Shown one piece after another: positions 31,433 to 40,582 of a stretch of DNA of 64,000 bases. The stretch is from Ferruginibacter sp. GTDB taxonomy: Bacteria; Bacteroidota; Bacteroidia; Chitinophagales; Chitinophagaceae. The position numbers and the translations under genes were made by a program. Each line of letters begins with the position of its first letter. Positions within the stretch are counted from its first letter, which is position 1. The notes beneath the pieces were generated by a model, which was not told where the DNA came from, ran no database searches, and saw only the letters and a program-made list of their open reading frames with translations. The DNA is taken from assembly GCA_017983695.1 (NCBI GenBank), contig JAGOAX010000001.1, positions 478,160-542,159 of the forward strand, in the 5' to 3' direction.

Positions 31433-33346
31433 ATGAGACCAACATGTATTTTACTTTTAGTACTCTGCTGTAATTATAGTAATGCACAGTGGAGCAGTAA
31501 CCCTTCTGTAAATAATGCCGTGTGTAATTTTACAGGCAGCCAGACAAATGTACAGCTGGTTGCAGATGGTACCGGCGGTGCCATTACTGTATGGGAAGAT
31601 ACCAGGAATTCTTCTACCGATATTTATGCACAGCGCATCAGTGCAACAGGCACATTGCTTTGGGCGGTCGATGGAGTGCCTTTGTGTACTGCAGCCTTTA
31701 ATCAGGTAAAACCAAAAATAGTAACAGACGGAACAGGTGGTGCTGTTATTGCATGGACTGATGACAGAAATGGTGGCGGTGCAGGTAATTACGATATATA
31801 TGCACAACGTATTAATAGTTCCGGAGTAGTGCAGTGGGGTACAGATGGCGTGGCTGTTTGTACTGCAACCGGCATTCAAAACAACCTGCAAATGTTAGCT
31901 GATAACTCTGGAGCAATGATTGTTTGGAGTGATGGCAGAGGCGGAAGTGCTAATGCCGACATTTATGCACAGCGCCTTAACCAGGTAGGAACACCGTTGT
32001 GGACGATTGATGGTATGTCAGTTTGCAACGCCTCTTCATTACAAAACATGCCACAAATAATAAGTGACGGTGGTGCAGGCAGTGCCATTGTTACATGGGA
32101 AGACTGGAGAAATTTCAGCCAGTCGGATATTTATGCACAGCATATCTCTAACGGATTTACCGACTGGACATTTAATGGGGTGGTCATCTGTTCCGAATCG
32201 AACCTGCAGCACCAGTATAATACCAAAATGGTGGCCGATGGCAGTGGCGGTGCTATTATATGCTGGGAAGATAAAAGAAATGCAGGATCAAATACTGATT
32301 TGTATGCACAGCGTGTAAATACCTCAGGACTTACACAATGGGCCAGTAATGGTATAGCTATTTGTAACGCAAGTGGCATACAATTTACACATCAAATGAT
32401 TGCCAATGCAACTGGCGGTGCCATTATTACCTGGGAAGACAGGAGAACAGGCAGAGATATTTATACGCAGTTTATTAATGCCTCCGGCGTTGCACAATGG
32501 ACAGCTAATGGTATACCGGTTTGTAATACAGCAGACACACAGGAAGAACCGCAACTGGTTGCAAGAACTGCAGGTGGTGCCATCTTTATATGGACAGATT
32601 CAAGAAACAGTTTTCAGCAGGATATTTATGCACAAGGTATTGACGCCGCTGGTACTGCTTTGTGGACTGCCAATGGCGTACCTGTTGCCAATGAAGGAAA
32701 TGCACAATTTGCAGCACAATTACTTACTGATGGTTCAAACGGTGCCATTATTGCGTGGACAGATTTAAGAACAACGCTTAACTACGATATCTATTCGTCG
32801 AAGTTGTTTGCCAACGGCACATTACCACTAAGCATACTTTCTTTTGATGCAGCAGCCGGCAACGGCAATGTCACACTTGCATGGAATACAGAAGATGAAA
32901 TAAATACTTCGCATTTTGATGTGGAGTATTCTACAGATGGAATAATATTTAAAAAACTGGCCACAGTAAAAGCAACCAATTTACCCGGCAAAAACAAATA
33001 TCACTTTGTACATACCGGTGTTACAGACAATATTTTGTTCTATCGTTTAAAACAGTTTGACCTTGATGGAAAAGCTGCCTACAGCAAAACAGAAAAAATA
33101 AATATCAGTAAAGCAACACAGGTAACCGTATACCCCAACCCGGCTGCTGATTTTATCCGTTTAAAAAATATTGACCCGGCTATTATTGCACAGGTCCAAT
33201 TTATAAATTCAGATGGCAGGTTATTGATGACTGTAAAAACAAACAGCATTATGCAGTTTAACATCAGCCATTTAACACCGGGCAGCTACCTGCTTAAAAT
33301 AATTAAGAAAGATAACACCACAGCTGTAATACAATTTTTAAAATAA
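31433..33346 (+). CDS. T9SS-exported protein with seven to eight propeller-like repeats
   Basis: This 637-residue protein has a signal peptide ending in SNAQW, then seven to eight repeats of about 50-58 residues marked by DIYAQRI...G...W..DG..VC and GGAI..W.D.RN. This pattern suggests beta-propeller blades, with a Cys at the end of most units. It continues with a fibronectin-like linker (LSFDAAAGNGNVTLAWNTEDE) and a type A T9SS sorting domain (about 564-637, VYPNPAADFI...GSYLLKI). It should be displayed on the cell surface or released. It is divergent from two-component system 1. Binding partner unknown. Confidence 0.88.
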   Translation: MRPTCILLLVLCCNYSNAQWSSNPSVNNAVCNFTGSQTNVQLVADGTGGAITVWEDTRNSSTDIYAQRISATGTLLWAVDGVPLCTAAFNQVKPKIVTDGTGGAVIAWTDDRNGGGAGNYDIYAQRINSSGVVQWGTDGVAVCTATGIQNNLQMLADNSGAMIVWSDGRGGSANADIYAQRLNQVGTPLWTIDGMSVCNASSLQNMPQIISDGGAGSAIVTWEDWRNFSQSDIYAQHISNGFTDWTFNGVVICSESNLQHQYNTKMVADGSGGAIICWEDKRNAGSNTDLYAQRVNTSGLTQWASNGIAICNASGIQFTHQMIANATGGAIITWEDRRTGRDIYTQFINASGVAQWTANGIPVCNTADTQEEPQLVARTAGGAIFIWTDSRNSFQQDIYAQGIDAAGTALWTANGVPVANEGNAQFAAQLLTDGSNGAIIAWTDLRTTLNYDIYSSKLFANGTLPLSILSFDAAAGNGNVTLAWNTEDEINTSHFDVEYSTDGIIFKKLATVKATNLPGKNKYHFVHTGVTDNILFYRLKQFDLDGKAAYSKTEKINISKATQVTVYPNPAADFIRLKNIDPAIIAQVQFINSDGRLLMTVKTNSIMQFNISHLTPGSYLLKIIKKDNTTAVIQFLK

Positions 33347-33361
33347 TTACGGCGGTTAATA

Positions 33362-33381
33362 AATCCTGTTTTTAAGGGATT
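33362..33381. promoter_or_regulatory. Shared palindromic element, copy 2
   Basis: AATCCTGTTTTTAAGGGATT, 50 nt before the ATG at 33431. A CAAATTTG -7-like box at 33403-33410 lies at exactly the same distance as in copy 1. It is also 15 nt past a stop codon, but there is no T-run after it. Confidence 0.6.
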
Positions 33382-33430
33382 GCTTTCTTTTCTAAAACAA
33401 AACAAATTTGTGTTATTAAAACATACAATT

Positions 33431-34672
33431 ATGAAAAAAATTATTGCAGCATTATTTATGCTTACAGCAACCACTTCATTATTTGCACAGTCTGGCAGAA
33501 TACGTGTTTACTTTGCCGGCTTTGAATGTTACCGGGAAACCTGGGATGATATTCTGCATAGCGATGGTAAAGGCGATGAAATATTTTTCAATTTCAACTT
33601 TACACTTGCCGATAAAAACGGCAACTCCAAACTCAGTTACGAAAAACGTACAGCAGTATATGGTGATGCTACAGGACAGTTTTCAAACCGCATCAGTGCA
33701 GGTAGTTGGGTAGATTTATTTGGCAATAACAGAGGAGGTATAAAAGCAGGCGATACTTACAGTTGTAATGACCTGATTGGCGAGTACGACATGAATGACG
33801 GCGATATACTTACTGCAATTCCAACCGGCTGGGAGCATGACCCCATTGCAGATAATTCACTTGCTTTTACATCAACTATTCGTGGTTTTTACCAAAGCAT
33901 CAATCAAAAAGTAGCACCACTAATGATTGGGTTCAGCATTTTAACAGGCAATATCGGTGGCATCATATATCATTCCGGCAGCCTGGGTTTATCTAAAATT
34001 AAAGCCGGTGGCGACCAGGGTGAATTGGGAAGAGCCGGCACCCGACCTATCGGTATGGAAAAACTGGGGGATTTTTCGCCAAAGCTGGTGGTAATGAATA
34101 CACCTAATTTAGTTACGATCAGTAATAGTAATATGGGATATGGTAAAGGGGTAATTGCAGTTAATTATGATGAAGCTGCTGTTGGTAATTTAAGAGATCA
34201 TGGCAATTATACTATTTTATTAAGAGTTGAATTTATTCCAAACCAAAACACTACTGCGCCACCATCCAATACCAACAATACCACACCACCATCAAAGTCA
34301 AAATCAATGAGCGGTTTTAAAACGATGGGTGGTGTACCGCCAGCAGCTGGTGCTGTTGCAGGTAATTGGGTTGGCACTTATGGCACGGGGCAAAACAATA
34401 CACCAAGTTATTACTCCTTTAAATTAAATGCTGATGGTACCATGCAGGTAGTTGCAGCTAACAACAGCGTTATTGCCAGCGGCACATACAGTTTTTCCAA
34501 TAATCAAATAAATGGAAAATATACGTACAGCAATGGCGGCGTTTTTTCATTTGCTGCAACATTATCGGGCAGCCAGTTAAATGGTACCTGGGGCAGTGGC
34601 ACTAATGTTAGTGGTGGTGGCAAATGGGTAATGAATAAAGTCGCAGTATCGGCCACAGGAAATATCAGGTAA
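33431..34672 (+). CDS. Secreted two-domain protein of unknown function
   Basis: The 413-residue product starts with a signal peptide MKKIIAALFMLTATTSLFAQ. I chose this ATG because the 17-residue upstream extension of the frame is not signal-like. Residues 20-270 form an unrecognised beta-rich domain beginning RIRVYFAGFECYRETWDD. A Thr/Pro/Asn-rich linker (270-300) leads to a lipocalin-like C-terminal domain (about 318-400: GNWVGTYGTG, FKLNADGTMQV, GTYSFSNNQINGKYTY, LNGTWGSG). No T9SS sorting domain is seen, so export is probably to the periplasm or outer membrane. It follows the propeller gene and carries its own regulatory palindrome. Confidence 0.75.
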   Translation: MKKIIAALFMLTATTSLFAQSGRIRVYFAGFECYRETWDDILHSDGKGDEIFFNFNFTLADKNGNSKLSYEKRTAVYGDATGQFSNRISAGSWVDLFGNNRGGIKAGDTYSCNDLIGEYDMNDGDILTAIPTGWEHDPIADNSLAFTSTIRGFYQSINQKVAPLMIGFSILTGNIGGIIYHSGSLGLSKIKAGGDQGELGRAGTRPIGMEKLGDFSPKLVVMNTPNLVTISNSNMGYGKGVIAVNYDEAAVGNLRDHGNYTILLRVEFIPNQNTTAPPSNTNNTTPPSKSKSMSGFKTMGGVPPAAGAVAGNWVGTYGTGQNNTPSYYSFKLNADGTMQVVAANNSVIASGTYSFSNNQINGKYTYSNGGVFSFAATLSGSQLNGTWGSGTNVSGGGKWVMNKVAVSATGNIR

Positions 34673-34764
34673 AACTTAAAGCTTGGTAAAAAAATGATAG
34701 TATTTTTTAAAAACTGGTATTCTTTTTTAAAATGTGGCGATTGGGTTTAATAAATAACTTTTTT

Positions 34765-36993
34765 ATGAAAAAATATATAAGCGCTTTCATTTTCATTCTT
34801 TGTACGGTAGCTGCGTTTTCCCAGACCGGTAAAAAACCTGCCGCAAAAGAAAAACCTCCCACAAAAAAAGAAATGGAGGCGATGATGAAGGATGTGCAAA
34901 AAGCTATGGATGAAATGGATCCTGAAGATAAAAAGATGATGGACAGTATGGGTATTAAAATGCCCTCATTTAAAAATGTACCTAAAGTAAGTGATAAACA
35001 ACTGGCCGATGCCTGGGAAAACGAAAACCGTATTGTACCTAAAAAAGATGCTGACCGTATTGCTGCCATACCAAATGCAGTTACAGATACAAGGATGCCT
35101 GCTTATATAACTGCTGTGCAAAAAAGTGTAACAGCAGTTTTAAAACCAGATGTGGTGACAACAGGTAATAAGGCATACGATTACATAAAATCTATAAGTA
35201 AAAATGCTGACGAGGCTGCTAATATGGCTATAGGTTTCTGGCTGGCCGGCCAGTCGGAAATTGCCTTACATGTTTTAGGAAAAATATGTGCCGGTAATAC
35301 CGATAACCTTAACAACTATGCCGCCATGCTATCCATGCTGGATGCACCGCAACTGGCCATTCCCATTCTTAATAACCTGAATGCAAAATTTCCTAAAAAC
35401 AGCACATTGCTCAATAACCTTGGTCAGGCATGGTTTGGTTTGGGAGAAATTGGTAAAGCCGAAAAATATTTAGACAGTGTTATCCGCATTTATGCATATC
35501 ATCCGCAGGCAAACCTTACCAAGGCTGCTATTGAAGAAAGCAAGGGAAATACTGCTAAAGCAAAAGAGTTAATAAAAAACTCAATGATGCATTCTTATAC
35601 AAAAGACAAAGAAGAAAAACTGGCAAAGTTGGGTGAGAAGACCAGTGCAAAAAATTTTAGATTACCCAGGCGCACAAAAAATGATCCGTTGAATTTGGGA
35701 GGTTTTCAGGCACCGGGTTTCCCATTATCTGTTGAAGAATGCGTACAGGCTGAAAAAGAATGGACTGAATTTTTTAAACAGGTTAACGGTAAGCTTAGTC
35801 AGTTGGGAAAACTAAAAAAACAAGCTGATGAGATGGCTGTACAAGATCAGCAGCAAAGAATGAATGCCGATATTAATTTAGTAAAAACAGCAATGGCCAA
35901 CCCTGGCACCACAGGCAATTTTATATCTGTACCCATGTATGCCGACAGGGCAGGCAAGTTATTAACTGCATACACAGAAATGCATGGAGTTAGAATGAAA
36001 GCCTTTTATAAAAAAGTGACTGACTTTGCACAAGGCGAAGGAAAAAATTTGAAAGATGCTTACGAAAAAGAGATGGAAAAACTGCATGAAGAAGATGATG
36101 AGCAAACAGGCGAAGGAAAACCTAATAAAGATTTTTGCCCTAAGTACAGGGAAACCAGCGATAAGTATTTAAAAGCTGTTAATCCAACACTGCATCAATT
36201 TTACCAGGAGGGCTTGAAACTGCAAAAAGAATTCATCAATGAAAATGCCTACTGGTATATGTATATACAGTGGCCGGCTATGTATGAGGCTACAAAACTC
36301 AGTTTTCAAATGGGCTGGCTGGGTGCTTTAAAACAGGGAATGGGAGAAGGGGACCCTCCTTATTATAATTTTCCCTTTATTTCCATAACACAATATGTAT
36401 GTAAAAAACAAGAAAAAGAACCGGGTAAAACAAAACTGAGGGAGTTTGATGATATAGCCTGCCAGTACAACAGCAAGATTGACTATGAAGTAATAGTAAT
36501 AGAAACTAATTGCAGCCATTCTAAAACAACTTATAACATGGGGCAGGTGAAGATTACAGAAAAAGAACTGGGAGACAAATATATTGGCAGCACTATAAAG
36601 CTAACACCCAAAGTTAGCATTGGCGGCCAGGCGGGGCCAATTAAAATTGAAGGTTCTGTTGGTGCAGATGTTACGATAGAAGTTGATAAAGATAACGAGA
36701 TAAAAGAATGGGGCGGCACGGTTACCACAGGTATAGAAGCTGGTGTGGGTATAAGTAAAGGCCCGGTAAAAGCAGGCGTTACAGTATCAGAAGCGGTGGA
36801 AGTGGAAATAGGCAGTAAAGGTATTGGTGATGTAAATATGATAACAAAGGTTGAAGCTACCGCAGGAGTAAAAGTGGGGCCGGTTGGTAAATCAGTACAA
36901 ATAGGTATGGAAAGCAGAAGCAGTATTGTAAGCGGCCACGGACATATAACAGTTTCGGGCCCGTTAGGCACTGCTAAAGTGGGACAGTGGTAA
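34765..36993 (+). CDS. Secreted TPR-containing protein of unknown function
   Basis: This 742-residue protein starts with a signal peptide ending in AAFSQ. A Lys/Glu/Met-rich coiled stretch (about 25-85) follows, then a helical TPR-like region with a recognisable unit TLLNNLGQAWFGLGEIGKAEKYLDSVIRI-like (shortened) near 220-250. A long helical middle follows, and a Gly/Val-rich C-terminal domain (about 610-742) ending in alternating GPVKAGVTVSEAVEVEIGS-type strands (beta-repeat). No known family recognised. I chose the ATG at 34765 because the in-frame ATG 33 nt upstream precedes a non-signal sequence. No shared palindrome was found upstream. Confidence 0.75.
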   Translation: MKKYISAFIFILCTVAAFSQTGKKPAAKEKPPTKKEMEAMMKDVQKAMDEMDPEDKKMMDSMGIKMPSFKNVPKVSDKQLADAWENENRIVPKKDADRIAAIPNAVTDTRMPAYITAVQKSVTAVLKPDVVTTGNKAYDYIKSISKNADEAANMAIGFWLAGQSEIALHVLGKICAGNTDNLNNYAAMLSMLDAPQLAIPILNNLNAKFPKNSTLLNNLGQAWFGLGEIGKAEKYLDSVIRIYAYHPQANLTKAAIEESKGNTAKAKELIKNSMMHSYTKDKEEKLAKLGEKTSAKNFRLPRRTKNDPLNLGGFQAPGFPLSVEECVQAEKEWTEFFKQVNGKLSQLGKLKKQADEMAVQDQQQRMNADINLVKTAMANPGTTGNFISVPMYADRAGKLLTAYTEMHGVRMKAFYKKVTDFAQGEGKNLKDAYEKEMEKLHEEDDEQTGEGKPNKDFCPKYRETSDKYLKAVNPTLHQFYQEGLKLQKEFINENAYWYMYIQWPAMYEATKLSFQMGWLGALKQGMGEGDPPYYNFPFISITQYVCKKQEKEPGKTKLREFDDIACQYNSKIDYEVIVIETNCSHSKTTYNMGQVKITEKELGDKYIGSTIKLTPKVSIGGQAGPIKIEGSVGADVTIEVDKDNEIKEWGGTVTTGIEAGVGISKGPVKAGVTVSEAVEVEIGSKGIGDVNMITKVEATAGVKVGPVGKSVQIGMESRSSIVSGHGHITVSGPLGTAKVGQW

Positions 36994-37060
36994 AAAACAA
37001 ATGCAGTACATAAGCAGTAAAATAAAAATTACAAAAGCATAAAGACTGTTTCAACACAAA

Positions 37061-37080
37061 AATCCTGTTTTTACAGGATT
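37061..37080. promoter_or_regulatory. Shared palindromic element, copy 3
   Basis: AATCCTGTTTTTACAGGATT is a perfect palindrome (7-bp arms, 6-nt centre) 105 nt before the OmpA-domain gene. CATCTTTA (37102-37109), a partial -7 match, falls at the same spacing as in copies 1 and 2. Confidence 0.55.
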
Positions 37081-37184
37081 GCTAAGCCCCTGCAGCAATT
37101 GCATCTTTATACCGTAAATAATAACACCCATTTATTGTACCGCAGTTTTAAAAAGATTTTTTTAAAATTATAAATCATAACAAA

Positions 37185-39083
37185 ATGAAAATTTTTATCA
37201 CGTTCATCCTGGTTTTGTTTTCAATTACCAACTTACAGGCACAGCTGTTAAAAAAAATAAAACAAAAAGCCGAACAGGCTGCCGGCAAAGTATTAGATAA
37301 AGCTGATGAAAAAAAGCAAAGCGGGGATGTTGAAAACAAAGACACTCCTGCTGCAGAAAACGGCAAGACAGATGAAACAAAACCAGGTGGCGGCACAACC
37401 AACCTTAAAGTGTACAGCAAATTTGATTTTGTACCCGGCAGCACTATCCTGTATTTCGACAATTTTGAAAAAGATGATATCGGTGAATCGCCATTAGGAT
37501 GGATCACTTCTTCATCGGCAGAAGTGGTTACTATTGATGAACTGGAAGGAAAATGGTTAAAAATGGCAGCAACCAGTACTAAACAAATCAGCCGTAATAA
37601 AAAGCAAAGCTGGGGGAATAATTTTACTGTAGAATTTGACTTGCTGATTGTAAAAAACACCTACGACCCACGGATAAGTTTTTCATTAATGAATACAAGC
37701 GGCAGTTTGGTTACTGATGAAAAAATATTACAAACAGGAAAACATGCAGTGTATGTATCAACCATTCTTGGTGATGGTGGTAGCAAAACCAGGCTATCGC
37801 TTTATAGCAATAATAACATCAACAGTGCAGTCTCTGATAAGATGTCCGAGAGCCTTCCTTACAATAACACAACGCCGGTACATGTCAGCATTTGTGTGCA
37901 GGGTAAACGGTTCAGGTTTTGGTGGAATGAAAAAAAATTATTCGACCTGCAAACAGTAAATGAAGAATATATGCCCAACCAGTTTGGGTTTGATTTTGGC
38001 AGTGTGGGTGGCTCTGATTTTTATGTAAGCAATATTCGTGTGGCTAAAGATATTCCTGATACCCGTGCAAAGTTTGAAGAAGGAAAAATAATAAGCAACT
38101 TATTATTTTATACCGGCAAAGCCACGCTGAGGCCCGAAAGTATGGGAGCCCTGCTTGATATTAGTAAAGTGTTGAAAGAAGTTACTATGCCCGTAAAAAT
38201 TATTGGGCATACAGACAGTGATGGTGATGATGCCGCTAATCAAAAACTTTCTCAGCAAAGAGCCGAAGCTGTTAAAACCATACTTGTAAATCAGTACAGT
38301 GTTGATGAAAGTAAATTTTCTACCGAAGGCCGTGGCGAAACACAACCAATAGCCGACAATAAAAATGCTGAAGGCAAAGCACAGAACCGGAGAGTGGAAT
38401 TTATATTTAAAGCCGAGGCGGATGTATATGTAAAACCTGCAGGCATCAGTAACGAAAACATAAAAACGGCAGCTAATAATAAACCCGCCGTTAATAACAG
38501 TAATAAGCCAGGCACTAATGCAGATGCTGCAGCAACGGTAACCTTGCAAAGTAAAATTCTCAATATCAGTTTACCCTATGCACAATTCATGAAGACATCA
38601 GAAAACACTTTCACCTTTAGTGCAGGCAAAGAAGAAGGGAATAACAAAGAAAATTATTTTAAGATAGATCTCACTTCTGTAAATACACGTTTAAAAGCTG
38701 AGACCTACAACTTCAGGGAAATAAATGAAAAGAATCCGCTTTATGGTACAAAAAAATTTTCTGAAATTAAAAACACCGAAGCAATGTTGTATTATGGCAC
38801 CGCTAAAAAACCATACATCTATAAATTTTCTCCCATTATTGGTAATGGCCACATGGCAACTTTTGTAAGCGAATCTTTATTGAGAAAACTACCGCCTGTA
38901 TCACCTAATTGCAAACTCGTTATTGAAAAAGTGGAAGATGGCAAAGCAAGCGGATACTTCTTAATGGGTATTATGATACAAGGCCTTAAAGGCGTTACAA
39001 AAGGCGATGCCATGCAGGAAACTTTCACAGATGGTTTTTCCGGCGAAATGAAATGCACTTTTACTAATGTGCCGGTGTATTAA
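37185..39083 (+). CDS. Secreted protein with LamG-like and OmpA (peptidoglycan-binding) domains
   Basis: The 632-residue protein has a signal peptide ending in LQAQ, a Lys/Glu-rich helix (20-65) and a concanavalin/LamG-like beta domain (about 80-290: YFDNFEKDDIGESPLGW, NFTVEFDLLIV, FGFDFGSVGGSDFYVSNIRV). An OmpA C-terminal domain (about 300-410) follows, with LLFYTGKATLRPES, KIIGHTDSDGDD and GEGRGETQP-like EGRGETQ plus NRRVEF, which grips peptidoglycan. A unique last 170 residues complete it. It probably links the outer membrane to the wall. The LamG-like domain recurs in the protein at 55353. Confidence 0.85.
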   Translation: MKIFITFILVLFSITNLQAQLLKKIKQKAEQAAGKVLDKADEKKQSGDVENKDTPAAENGKTDETKPGGGTTNLKVYSKFDFVPGSTILYFDNFEKDDIGESPLGWITSSSAEVVTIDELEGKWLKMAATSTKQISRNKKQSWGNNFTVEFDLLIVKNTYDPRISFSLMNTSGSLVTDEKILQTGKHAVYVSTILGDGGSKTRLSLYSNNNINSAVSDKMSESLPYNNTTPVHVSICVQGKRFRFWWNEKKLFDLQTVNEEYMPNQFGFDFGSVGGSDFYVSNIRVAKDIPDTRAKFEEGKIISNLLFYTGKATLRPESMGALLDISKVLKEVTMPVKIIGHTDSDGDDAANQKLSQQRAEAVKTILVNQYSVDESKFSTEGRGETQPIADNKNAEGKAQNRRVEFIFKAEADVYVKPAGISNENIKTAANNKPAVNNSNKPGTNADAAATVTLQSKILNISLPYAQFMKTSENTFTFSAGKEEGNNKENYFKIDLTSVNTRLKAETYNFREINEKNPLYGTKKFSEIKNTEAMLYYGTAKKPYIYKFSPIIGNGHMATFVSESLLRKLPPVSPNCKLVIEKVEDGKASGYFLMGIMIQGLKGVTKGDAMQETFTDGFSGEMKCTFTNVPVY

Positions 39084-39124
39084 AGTTTACGGGGGCCGGT
39101 TTGAAAAAACATAAAACAAATAAA

Positions 39125-40570
39125 ATGAAACTTAAATTTTTGCGCTTGTTAAAAACAATTATACTTGCCGCAAGTATTCTACTGGCTGCTGTAAATATAA
39201 ATGCACAAAAAAAATTAGTTCCTGTTTCGCAATCTACACTAACAGGTATTGCATTGCCTGCAGGCAGTAAACAAGATGGCAGGTTTTTAATGGAACTAGC
39301 GGGCAAAGCACTTTTAGAAATGGAAACTAAAAAAGCTAATACCACGGTTACAAAAACAGAAGTATTTTATGTACCGGCAACTGCTACCGGTGCAGACCCT
39401 GATTCAATTGTGCAGCAACTTACGACTTTGGGATGGAGTATTATTCCTATACAGGGTGACGATAAATTTGTTTGGCTGCAAAAAGACAACCGTTATATCA
39501 TTACCTATTTTTCGCTAAATAAAAAAGATAACGACCTGTATTTTGGTGAAGTTGCCAATGCTCCTGCAAGTGGGAATAACAACACCGTTCAAAATACAAG
39601 TAATAACAGCCAGCAGAATATACAGCAAACAGATCCTCAGCAAAACAATTCACAACAACCCAATCTGCAACAAAATGGACAACAACAACCCGATCCTCAA
39701 CAGGTAGTACAAAATATTTCAAACACAATAGCCAAACAGGATGGCTTTGCATTTACGACAACAAATTTTGATGATGGCTGGACAAGTGTTGTAAAGGAAG
39801 ATTGGGTGGAAACAACAAAAGGGAATATAAAAGTGCTGATACATTATCCCAATAAAAAAGCAGATGAGTACAATACTGTATTACTTGATGGATTAAAAAA
39901 TGCTTGGAATATATTGGTGGCTCCAAGATACAGCTCGGCCAGCAACTTTGAATCTAAACCATTACAAAGCTGGCAATCGATTGAGTTTGCAGAAGCAGAT
40001 ATGGTGGAAAATACTACCGGCAAAACAGTACATGTGGTATTATTCAAAAAAAACTTTAGTGGTGGTGGCGGAAAATTTATTGAATTTATAACTGCAAATA
40101 AAAATACTTTTGAACAGGAATTTGGCGCTTACATTAATGAAGCCTCCGCACCAGGCTGGGATAAAATGGCGGCTTTAGCAAACTATAACAAATTTGCTGT
40201 TGGCGCATCTGATCTTATTGGTAAATGGACCACCAATTTTACTGGCATGACGCAATATGTAAATGCTTATACAGGCGCAAGTGCCGGAGCAGATACACAT
40301 GCTTCTAACGAAAGTTTTGTATTTGCAGTAGACAATACTTACAAATGGGATTTAGGTGTAGCCAGTGGCTTTGTGGGCAATATTAAATTTCAAAGTGCAA
40401 AAGCAGCAGGCACCTGGTCACTGTTAAATAACTGGCAGGTACATTTTTCCGAAATTGAAAAAAAGGCAAAAACATACAACGCTTTTTTCTCCTGCATTAA
40501 AGGTGCAAGAATATTATGGTTGCAGGATACCGGTTACGGGAGTTACAACAGCTTTGGAAAAGCAGAATAA
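39125..40570 (+). CDS. Secreted tandem paralogue A with Gln/Asn-rich linker
   Basis: The 481-residue product has a signal peptide ending NINAQKK. A conserved N-domain of about 120 residues follows (KLVPVSQS, MELAGKALLEMETKKANTT, DDKFVWLQKDNRYIITY), then a Gln/Asn/Pro-rich linker of about 45 residues (QQNIQQTDPQQNNSQQ-like). A C-terminal domain follows (KQDGFAFTTTNFDDGW, NAWNILVAPRYS, WQVHFSEIE, ACIKGARILWLQD-like CIKGARIL). Function not recognised. The start ATG at 39125 opens the signal peptide. Gene B begins 13 nt downstream and is nearly identical in the N-domain but not in the C-domain. Confidence 0.75.
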   Translation: MKLKFLRLLKTIILAASILLAAVNINAQKKLVPVSQSTLTGIALPAGSKQDGRFLMELAGKALLEMETKKANTTVTKTEVFYVPATATGADPDSIVQQLTTLGWSIIPIQGDDKFVWLQKDNRYIITYFSLNKKDNDLYFGEVANAPASGNNNTVQNTSNNSQQNIQQTDPQQNNSQQPNLQQNGQQQPDPQQVVQNISNTIAKQDGFAFTTTNFDDGWTSVVKEDWVETTKGNIKVLIHYPNKKADEYNTVLLDGLKNAWNILVAPRYSSASNFESKPLQSWQSIEFAEADMVENTTGKTVHVVLFKKNFSGGGGKFIEFITANKNTFEQEFGAYINEASAPGWDKMAALANYNKFAVGASDLIGKWTTNFTGMTQYVNAYTGASAGADTHASNESFVFAVDNTYKWDLGVASGFVGNIKFQSAKAAGTWSLLNNWQVHFSEIEKKAKTYNAFFSCIKGARILWLQDTGYGSYNSFGKAE

Positions 40571-40582
40571 AAAATAAAGAAT

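Noticed and set aside
33362-33381. Reading the palindromes at 33362 and 37061 as terminators of the preceding genes
   Set aside because: No T-run follows, and matching elements at 31363 and 53557 lie between divergent genes where nothing terminates.
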